Positions 56,061-64,000 of a DNA stretch of 64,000 nt are shown in pieces (position 1 is the first letter of the stretch; every line of letters begins with the position of its first letter). The notes under the pieces are model-generated. The model worked only from the letters and a program-made list of their open reading frames with translations. It searched no databases and was not told the origin of the DNA. Made by a program: the position numbers and the translations under genes. The stretch spans positions 5,456,001 to 5,520,000 of the forward strand of contig OW121857.1 in assembly GCA_933228895.1 (NCBI GenBank), given 5' to 3'. This stretch comes from Platycnemis pennipes. Taxonomy: Eukaryota; Arthropoda; Insecta; Odonata; Platycnemididae.

Positions 56061-57026
56061 AGTTGTCTAAGGAATCTTATTAATTTAAGTGCGAGTACAT
56101 GCCTGCTAAGTGATCCTTACTTCACAAAGAAAATTACCTTAGCTCTTGAAAGTCATAAATATCACAAAAATACGATGGAAAGTCGAAGGATTTATTTTTT
56201 ATGATAATTTTAATCAGCTCGACGATGGAGTCAATTCAGCATTTACGCTACAGAAATAAATTCATGCACCCAATGAATTTATTAATGTATAACACCAGAA
56301 TATTACTATCAAACGATATGTTATAATATATCCTGAAATAATCTTTAATATTTCATTAGTACTGATATTATTCATACGCCAACCATTTTGGCTACAGCGA
56401 CTGCAGTGCCACTTGAAGTCAACTAACGCATTTCGTCTGCTATTATGCAGTAAATGGTGGATTTAGCGAAAAATACGGTGGATTGATGCCTTTCTTTTCG
56501 TGTCATTTTATTCCTTGTGAAATTACGCATAAAATTTCATTTGTTTTGCAAAAATGATGTCACAATGGTTTTTTTAAACGTTATATTCACATGTGACGGC
56601 CATTTTCGCCGTTAATCGTATGTGATTTCGAAAGAAATATGTGCAAAAATGAGTATGGGTTGGTATAATTATCTTTACTTTATTGGATAGAGGAACTTGA
56701 GTTCTATGAGTGCTGAAAATATAAAAAAATGACATGGCTTTCACTTTTCGGATCAACCTCCTTATAACGGAGTTGCCTGGGCCAGTCAGTGGATTACTTC
56801 TTTCCTTACGGACGGGACTCGCTTCCCATAACTTGGCTGAGTTAGTGCCCATGTTGACGCACGCGCCGAAAGTCGCGTTTCGTCTTGACCCAGGTGTCTT
56901 TGCTGGACTGATGTGCAAGAAATCGGCCTTTTTCTTGAGTGCTCATCTTGGCCTCATTATCCTGCGTAGATTTCTTCGGCAGTTTCGAGGGTGAATGTCC
57001 TCGTTCAATAATGTCTCTCAAACGGC
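56061..57026. other. no gene recognised
   Basis: AT-rich then mixed unique sequence. Overlapping frames at 56574-56994 on both strands have no motif. Confidence 0.35.
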
Positions 57027-57770
57027 CAGGGGGGTTATTTTGTAATCTCACCTTTTTAATGACTCTTTGCGGGAAGGCGGGAGATCCGTTTCGCTCTCTT
57101 AATGATCGGCTCACGAACGGTTCGTGAATTGTCGAAGCTTCTGTCGTTGACTAAACAAACGAGTCACCGCTTTCTTCAAAAATGGAGGAATACGGTGAAG
57201 GTGGGTGAAAAATTGTTTGTCCCTATCATTTTAATTATTCGGATGACCTGTCAAGATAATCCATGCCCGATAATTTCCTTTATACCAATATTGGAATTTA
57301 AATTTGTTTCTCGCTACATTTTACGTTAATAGTGTTTCATCATTTTTCATTTTCTCAATAGTGTTTCATTCAAGAAATCATTTGTTGATAATATACAATT
57401 CGTGATTTAAGAAAGTTTAAGTTCTTCACGTTGTGCAAATTCCAAAAATACAATTTAAAATCGATTATATCTTTCTCGTTCTTGCCTTTTTTCCAACTCA
57501 AGCTTCAAGTGGAAACGATGGTGGCTCCATGCCACGTTATTTATGTAGATGAGACGGGAACTAATGTCAGGCGGAGATAATGAAACGGATCAAGAGTCGA
57601 AAGATACGGCTCAGAGCGGATGAATCGTCTGAAAGACCAGCACATGACCGGCAGTTCACCGCTTGAGATCCGTAGATGGTCACGCCGCCTGGGTGGCGGA
57701 GTTTAACTACGAAAAAGTGACATTGTATGACGTATTCTCACTAAAGTGAGATTACAAAATAACCCCCCAG
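57027..57770 (+). mobile_element. MITE M2 copy 2, altered middle
   Basis: Both ends are well kept (CAGGGGGGTTATTTTGTAAT; right end in reverse complement CTGGGGGGTTATTTTGTAAT). After CGAAGCTTCTGTCG near 57148, about 270 bp of sequence absent from the other copies replaces the ~30 bp found there, before TAAGTTCTTCACG resumes near 57420. It is an insertion or a divergent subtype. Confidence 0.82.
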
Positions 57771-58742
57771 ATAGAGCAAATCTCGAGTCCTTATTTGTGT
57801 ACAAAATGGGGAACATGCACTGTTTTTTAAGACACTTTGAATGAGAATTCCGTTAGCTAAAATGTGCTAGGCGAAAATTTTGCTGAAGAATTAATTTGTG
57901 TCACAAATATATTACTCTTTGAAAATTGTACCTTTTCGGAAGCTTAAAATAGCGACGTCATCGCATGACGTCACGGCACGGTATCACTATGGGCGTTGTT
58001 TATCTGTTCATACGTGGATATAAGTTGTTAAAGGAATACTTTGCGAAAACGTATGTATTTATCTCATTTGTTTAATGCAATACACGATTGTATTTCGATT
58101 TTTCATTTACGTAGTATGGATGGCAACGTGAGCAAATTGTCCATAAATTATAGTATCATGTCTTTATAGTTCCCAAGAATTTCTGCTCCGTATAAGCATT
58201 CGCTGCCTTTTTTTCAGGAAGAACGCCGCCATAAGGGAGTGAACCAAAGTAAATTGTCGGAATGTGCTCTTTTAAGTATTTTTTCGTTCATCGTTTCGTT
58301 CGAGAAACGGCTAAAAACCTCAAAACAATATATTCGCTTCGTTTTCTTTTAAAAATAAATTTCGATCTCCGTAGCAATATGGAACCTATACCGTGCAGTG
58401 ACGTCAGCAGGCTTTTCAGATCACGTGACTTTCGTCAATATTCGGGAACATTTTAATATCATATAATAATCTTTGTGGTTGCCATAGAAAAGTTTGGCTT
58501 ATATATTTGAAATGTGGAGAAAATTTCGAATCAAGTACATCACTAATCTTCGAGAAACAAATTTCACGCATATTCCCCATTGCATTTAAAAACGTATTTT
58601 CTCTCCAGATGAATGATCGTGACGCTGTCTACATTGTCTGCCCTTAACATTCGTGCACTCGTGATCATCTATAATAATGGTTACACACTCTTTGGTGGTG
58701 TTAAGATAAATTTTTTACGGGACGAGGATTATTGCTTTCCGG
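57771..58742. other. no gene recognised; paired CRE-like inverted repeat
   Basis: TGACGTCACGGCACGGTAT at about 57966 and its approximate reverse complement ATACCGTGCAGTGACGTCA at about 58389 form an inverted pair about 400 bp apart. A strong acceptor-like CCTTTTTTTCAG at 58217 is followed by an open frame starting EERRHKGVNQSKLSE, with no clear donor. Confidence 0.35.
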
Positions 58743-59270
58743 AATGGGGGCGTTTACTCGGAACCGAAATCGCAATTTTGTACGCGAAATCTTTAGATGG
58801 AGACAAAAAAAGAATTTCAGTGAAAAAATTAATCTTCTAACCACAACCATTCACTCATAAATCAAAAATTAAAATTACCAAAAGGTGAAGCCCACCGAAA
58901 AAGCTGCTGCAAATACATTGACGTTATTTTCCTCCCGTCCTTGACTGCTGTTATGGGAAGGGAAGGGAGTGGAGGGGGGTTCTCGCAAGGCCTTCTCGCA
59001 CAGATGCTGTCGCAACTGCTTATATTGGCAGAGTCAGCTGTGTCCCCCCCATTGCGATAAGGTGAAGTAGCTTCGCGGGCTCAGTTGTGATTGGACGAAG
59101 TCGATATACGTCAGAGGTTGCACCACGCCCACTTTTCCGAAAGGGTTAAAAGCATCAGTTTTTCGCCGCTCGAGAAATAATTGACGGATCAAAAAAAGGA
59201 AAAATACGTGTCTTTTTTTTTACAAACTATCAGATTCGGCAATAAATAAAATATGGTAAACGACCCCATT
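58743..59270 (-). mobile_element. MITE M1 copy 3, inverted
   Basis: Reverse orientation of copies 1, 2 and 4, with ends AATGGGGGCGTTTACT and GGTAAACGACCCCATT. The CRE site is mutated (TTGACGTTATTTT near 58919). Confidence 0.85.
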
Positions 59271-59952
59271 TGGAATAGTCGATCATAAGTTTTATTTGAA
59301 GGTCTTTGACGTTGAAGGATTTGAAATCATGTGGACGTGAGGATGCAGAGAATTTTGAAATATAGTTGATCCGTAGCTTTGGTTAACGAGTAATTTACAG
59401 CTCAATAAGGTATCTGTAGGTGGTCCGCCTTTTGAAAGAAACATTTATGAAATGCTATATTATACGCAAATGATATATGTGACGATAGCAATCTCAGTGT
59501 ACTTTTCGTAAATCAATTTTATTTTTTGGACTGAAAAACTCTATTCATTCTCATTGCAGTGGTGTCAGAAGGCTGCTTTGTTTATAAAAAAAATTCGAGG
59601 CCACTTGCTCTATATTAATGATTCATTAAGAACGATTAATTGCTCTTTTTCAGCCATCAGTCCATTAAGGACCTTTTACTGGTTGCAAATAAAAAAGTGG
59701 TCGACAATTAAGCGTACAAGACCTTGAATACCGCCCTACGATATGCCTGAATAAGGCTGTAGTGGATTCGGAAATTGAGCTACGTTGGCTCGAATAATGG
59801 AATCGACGAGGTGCGTGGTCACTATGCTTGGAGTGTCAATTGATGTGAAATAGTTGGTAGTTATCGTGGGTGGATTGCTCTTCATTTCTAAAAACATTGC
59901 GGGATTCCTGTGCTCAAGGATAATATCTATATAGGTATATTAATTAATTAAT
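59271..59952. other. no gene recognised
   Basis: Unique sequence; short frames only. Confidence 0.4.
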
Positions 59953-60707
59953 TTTGGTAAACACATACGTGAAATAATAGGTCAAGCGAATCGTAAACTG
60001 GGATTCGTCAAAAGAGTACTGGGTAAATGTGACGATCATGTACGACAAATCAGCTACTTTTCCCTTGTTAGACTTCATTTGGAATATGCTGCCAATGTAT
60101 GGGTTCCCTACGAAATCGGTCTAAGTAATGAACTTGAACGTGTGCAGTGAAGATCGGCAAGATTTTTAAAGGGACGGTACGATAGCCCTATAAGCGTAAC
60201 CAGTCTATTAAATGAATTAAATTGGAAATCATTGTCAGATCGCAGGTTGAAATTTAGACTTAATCTCTTAAATAAATTACAAAACCATATTTTAAGTGAT
60301 TACGTTAAAAATATTTTGCGAACCCCACTTACTATGGTAGACTGGACCATGATTACAAAATTAGAGAAATTGATTGCCAACTGGTATATTCAAAATGTCC
60401 TTTTTTCCTCGTACAATTAGGGATATGAATAACGGTAAATATATCCAGTACGAGTGTAGCAATGGATAACATTGGTAGCTGCATGTTGGTATAAGGACTT
60501 AAAGCTAACCCAACTAACAGCATGTTTTTGCATGTATGATTTGCTACTTTTATTTTTATTTTTTAATTAGCGTAGTTTGTAACGGTACCTGTACAAGTAC
60601 TAATCCTTTTTTATGCATGATATGTAGTGCATGTTTGGTGAGAGTTCACCCCCTGCCACACACCTTTATGGTGGCTTGCAGGGTATTATGTATATGTAGA
60701 TATAGAT
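59953..60707 (+). mobile_element. LINE-B copy 13
   Basis: Starts at the GKHIREIIGQANRKLGFVKR region and contains GKCDDHVRQISYFSLVRLHL, ERVQ followed by a TGA, and LKFRLNLLNKLQNHILSDYV. A one-base loss in CCCCACTTACTATGG breaks the frame. 3' UTR, hairpin and a TATATGTAGATATAGAT end follow. Confidence 0.87.
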
Positions 60708-61198
60708 TAATTTTGTAGCGTGCCAGTCATTCAGTCATTCTGTATCCGTTTTGTTTCGTTATCTCCAAATTTTGAGCTGAAAGAGTGAGGTTTGGTGCGT
60801 TGAGTGTGGATTCTCTGTCTGTATGATTTGGTAGTAGTTTTGGATTTTTAGCAGTTTGTAGTGCAGAGAAAAATGGTGTTTTCCCTATCTTTTAACATGG
60901 AGCACCAGTTGCTATGCATATTTGTTTACGTTGCTAAGTAAATGTGTTTACGTCTTTGATAAAGGGACAAAAATTAAATTGATGTATTTGAAGAATGAGT
61001 TTCTTCAATCAATTTTGTAAGTATGAAAATATTAATTGACGTTTTCGATGTGCAGATAGTGAAATAAAACAATTTTTGCCTACCGGCCCCGATCTTGTGT
61101 ATGAAATGTGAATTCCAAAGCTAGGCATTTTGAAGTACTTATCTAATAGTTGAAAGAGGTTATAAAACGTTTATTCAGGAAATTTTTATAGAAAAGTA
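60708..61198. other. no feature recognised
   Basis: AT-rich unique sequence. Confidence 0.4.
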
Positions 61199-61491
61199 AA
61201 AAAATGTCTCCCTGTGTGATAAAAGGCGGAAATTTTCCCTCATCTTTTTAGCTATGACTAACCGATCAGCGGAGTAACTATCTGAAAAATTGGTATTCTC
61301 CTCAGCTTACTAGAATCTGCTCTTAAAAAAAGAAAAAAAGGAAACTTTACTACAGCAAATGTGTGAAAAAGGTAAAAATGGCTCTCGATGTGATAGAAGG
61401 CGGAATTTTTGCCTTCGTCTTTGCAGCAATGAGTAACCGATCGTCGGAGTGACTGTATTTTCAAAAAATGGTACCCTCTTCTGTGTAATAC
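61199..61491. repeat. diverged two-copy tandem duplication, about 172-bp unit
   Basis: About 61199-61310 and 61371-61491 share AAAAATGTCTC/AAAAATGGCTC, TGATA-AAGGCGGAA, TTT-CCTCATCTTT/TTGCCTTCGTCTTT, TAACCGATC and CGGAGT-ACT in order. Divergence indicates an old duplication. Confidence 0.7.
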
Positions 61492-61975
61492 AGGGAGCAT
61501 TGCACAGAGGAATAAAATGTATGAATTTTTTACGCTAAAATGTTTACTAATGTTTCACAAACTAATCCATTATTGTTTTCACTTTTGGGAAACATATACA
61601 CACCCACATTTTCCACTGTCCCCACTTGAGTAGTGCAAAAATAAATTAAAAACACAGAGTTCACCTCAAGAGCACACCAGAGAGATACTGAGAGAGAGGC
61701 AGCAGGTCTGCTAGCCGTCGATTTAATTGTCTATGTCATTATTCGCTTTGGATTGAGCGATATTATAAAAATTCTTATCAGTCTTCCCTTCCTATTTCAA
61801 TAATATTTCATGAATTTTTTACTTTTTTATATATTGGTTATTAAAATATTCATTTCGTTATTGAAATACAGTATTGAATTAATATTCAAAATGTAATGAA
61901 TTAATTGATAAAGGTCTGTTGTGTTTTATCCCCGTGATTCCGAAATTATTAATATTTTTTTCTCCACCGTGGCTT
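61492..61975. other. no feature recognised
   Basis: AT-rich unique sequence. Confidence 0.4.
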
Positions 61976-62513
61976 AATGGGGCCGTTTACCATATTTTTG
62001 TATTGCTGAATCTGATAGTTTAAAAAAAAAAGACCCGTATTTTTCCGTTTTTTGATCCGTCAAATATTTCTCGAGTTATAAGCGGCGAAAAACTGATGTT
62101 TTTAACCCTTTCGGGAAAGTGGGTGTGGTGCAACCTCTGACGTATATCGACTCCGTCCAATCACAACTGAGCCCGCGAAGCTACTTCGCCTTATCGCAAT
62201 GGGGGGGGGGGGCACACAGTTGACTTTGTCAATAGGAGCGATTGCGACAGCATCTGTGCGAGCAGACCTTCCGAGAACCCCCCTCCACTCACTTCCTTTC
62301 CGCTAAAAGCAGTCAAGGACGGGAGGAAAATGACGTCAATGTTATCAAAGCAGCTTTTTCAGTGGGCGTCACCTTTTGCTTATTTTAATTTTTGATTTCC
62401 GAGTGAATAGTTGTGGTTAGAAGATTTATTTTTTCCCTAAAATTATTTTTGCGATTCCATCTAACAATTTCGTGTACAAATTGCGATTTCGGTTCCGAGT
62501 TAACGCCCCCGTT
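61976..62513 (+). mobile_element. MITE M1 copy 4
   Basis: Same architecture as copies 1 and 2, with a G12 run near 62202 and TGACGTCA near 62332. Ends AATGGGGCCGTTTACC and AGTTAACGCCCCCGTT. Confidence 0.85.
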
Positions 62514-62741
62514 ACAAGAATTAATGCAAAACATGCTGGTTGTCTCAATATAATGCGCGCTATACACGAGTGATCTTCGTATTTATTTTTAACACCCTGC
62601 AATAAGTAGGTGGATAATAGGAAGTAAAGATGTGCTTGTGTTTAATTCTATTTTCGTGTTCATATCTAAAGTGTATATTTTTATCTTAATCGCAAAATGT
62701 GCTTCATCAATGTCACATCTATCATTTTCGACTTCTTTCAG

Positions 62742-62852
62742 TGTGGAACTGTGTTAATATCTTCATCACTCGACCCCCTGTATGAAAACATTGCCTTCGT
62801 TCTTCAGCAGTCTTCACTCGGGCATGAGCAGGCCTTGAAGCCGCAATCGCAG
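62742..62852 (+). CDS. candidate internal coding exon (37 codons, phase 0-0), function unknown
   Basis: A strong acceptor (TTTTCGACTTCTTTCAG ending 62741) and a near-consensus donor (CAG/GTTAGT at 62853) bound exactly 111 bases. Only the frame in phase with both sites is open; the other two contain stops. The peptide reads CGTVLISSSLDPLYENIAFV, then LQQSSLGHEQALKPQSQ. Codons are more GC-rich than the AT-rich flanks, as in real exons. YENI fits the YxNx pattern bound by Grb2-type SH2 domains when phosphorylated, which is only a suggestion. It lies in unique sequence between M1 and M2. No family is recognised. This is the best host-gene signal in the window. Confidence 0.5.
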
Positions 62853-62924
62853 GTTAGTCCACTCGTCAGTTTCTCCTTCAAGTGCGGAGTGATATCTATT
62901 ACGAGATGAAGCCCCCTTCGAGAA

Positions 62925-63435
62925 CGGGGGTTATTTTGTAATCTCACCTTTATAGGTAATGACTCTTTTCGGGAAGGTGGGAGATCCGTTTCGCTCTCTT
63001 AATGATCGGCTCACGAACGGTTCGTGAATTGTCGAGGCTTCTGTCGGTAGCGCTATCTGCTGTTGCCGATCTCGGTGTGCTGAAGTTCTTCACGCTGTGC
63101 AAATTCCAAAAATACAATTTAAAATCGTTTGTATCTTTCTCGCTCTTGCATTTTTTCCAACTCAAGCTTCAAGTGGAAACGGTGGTGGCTCCATTTCACG
63201 TTCTTTTTTGAAGATGAGATGGGAACTAATGGCAGCCGGAGATAATGAGACGGATCAAGAGTCGAAAGATACGGATCAGAGCGGATGAATCGTCTAAAAG
63301 ACCAGCACATGACCGGCAGTTCACCGCTTGAGATCCGAAGATGGTCACGCCGCCTGGGTGGCGAAGTTTAATTACGAAAAAGTGACATTTCATGACGTAT
63401 TCTCACTAAAGTGAGATTACAAAGTAACCCCCCAG
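62925..63435 (+). mobile_element. MITE M2 copy 3, simplest form
   Basis: Left end CGGGGGTTATTTTGTAATCT, right end in reverse complement CTGGGGGGTTACTTTGTAAT, 511 bp. GAGAA occurs at 62920-62924 and again at 63435-63439, a possible 5-bp target duplication not seen at the other two copies. The minus frames inside are frameshifted relative to M2 copy 1. Confidence 0.83.
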
Positions 63436-64000
63436 AGAATGCAATGAGTCAACAAGATGGGCCAACAGCTTTCTGCAGCGTGAATTTGGGACCGCTGCTC
63501 ACTTAGCGTTCCTATGTCCCTCGATATAGGCGCTTCACCCTCCGTCGTCATCATAATCTCGTGCTTCCCATTATCCCGAGTAAATTCACCTTCGGAGGCT
63601 GACAAGTCACGATGACCCATACTCGTATTTCTCATGCGTAGAGGACACGGGAAATGGCCAATTTGGTGGGCCCGGGCCCGCCATCAGGTAGTGAGAGAGG
63701 TTTTCCATTAATATACCGGTCCCTATTCGGATGGGCACTTTAAGGTCAGTACTCCGTCTGATGGGTTGGACGCTAAACTGAGGCGACTATGCGACTATCG
63801 TTAAGGCTAATGCCGGCACTGGGCTTCTTTCCCCACTTTCTCCGTTTCCTGAAAATTCTCACTCATATTAAATAACCTTTCACTGCCTTGAAGAGGGTTA
63901 AAAGACCTTCGCTGCCGTTTCCCTGCTACGAATAACTATGCGCTGCTTGATTGATTATTCAGGGGAGGCGAACAGCAGCTGAGGTCATTTGCGCCATTTA
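63436..64000. other. no confirmed gene; moderate GC
   Basis: On minus, about 63683-63417 is open for roughly 85 codons (MGHRDLSASEGEFTRDNGKH), but it runs into the M2 end and has no recognised family. The rest is unique. Confidence 0.3.

Noticed and set aside
55500..56204. 234-codon + frame
   Set aside because: It lies in a GC-rich, pyrimidine-tract region, is low-complexity, has no motif, and an overlapping minus frame is also open; composition explains it.

Overview
Eukaryotic, almost certainly arthropod (probably insect) genomic DNA. It is AT-rich with scattered GC-rich islands and low gene density. It holds degraded non-LTR retrotransposon 3' ends, a mariner relic, short non-autonomous DNA transposons (MITEs), tRNA-derived SINEs and foldback elements. 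No complete protein-coding gene is visible. The species cannot be named from sequence alone.

Family names used here are local labels. LINE-A and LINE-B are two related jockey/CR1-like LINEs, known here only as 5'-truncated copies. They encode the C-terminal end of a reverse transcriptase (motifs such as SLVRPHLEYAASVW) and share a 3' hairpin followed by a (TAGATG)n tail. The R family is an RTE-like LINE (motif FEMWCYRRMMKIKW) with a (GAT)n tail. M1 (4 copies, about 530 bp) and M2 (3 copies, 510-780 bp) are MITEs with terminal inverted repeats. S marks tRNA-derived SINE heads with Pol III A/B boxes.

Layout: 1-9.1 kb holds LINE-A1, a palindrome with an 11-bp duplication, LINE-B1 split by a mariner, R1 and LINE-B2. 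10-20 kb holds LINE-B3, B4, B5, A2, a second RTE-like fragment and R2. 20-25 kb has a G-depleted strand-asymmetric tract, a 7-copy ~110-bp tandem repeat, an upstream LINE RT fragment, a SINE and abutting LINE-B6/A3. 26-33 kb has LINE-B7 with a 218-bp retroposed insert, R3, a SINE, LINE-A4, a foldback, a candidate exon, a G-rich tract, nested LINE-B8/B9 and a Penelope-like RT relic. 33-39 kb has a Harbinger-like MITE, an LTR with TATA box, poly(A) signal and a primer-binding-site-like motif, LINE-B11, A5, A6, R4 and A7. 39-64 kb is dominated by M1, M2, foldbacks, SINEs, LINE-A8 and B13, and a hAT-like MITE with a perfect 8-bp duplication.

The best host-gene signals are two candidate internal exons on the + strand (31324-31426 and 62742-62852), each open in only one frame between good splice sites, and a candidate first coding exon on the - strand (ATG at 55487, donor at 55468). 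The window therefore probably lies in introns or intergenic space of large genes.

The most unusual pattern is a set of five palindromic foldbacks. Each has a GAAAC-type box, intact or decayed, close to one arm. The copy at 53.0-53.2 kb also has a hammerhead-ribozyme-like CTGATGA - 5-bp stem - GAAA core.
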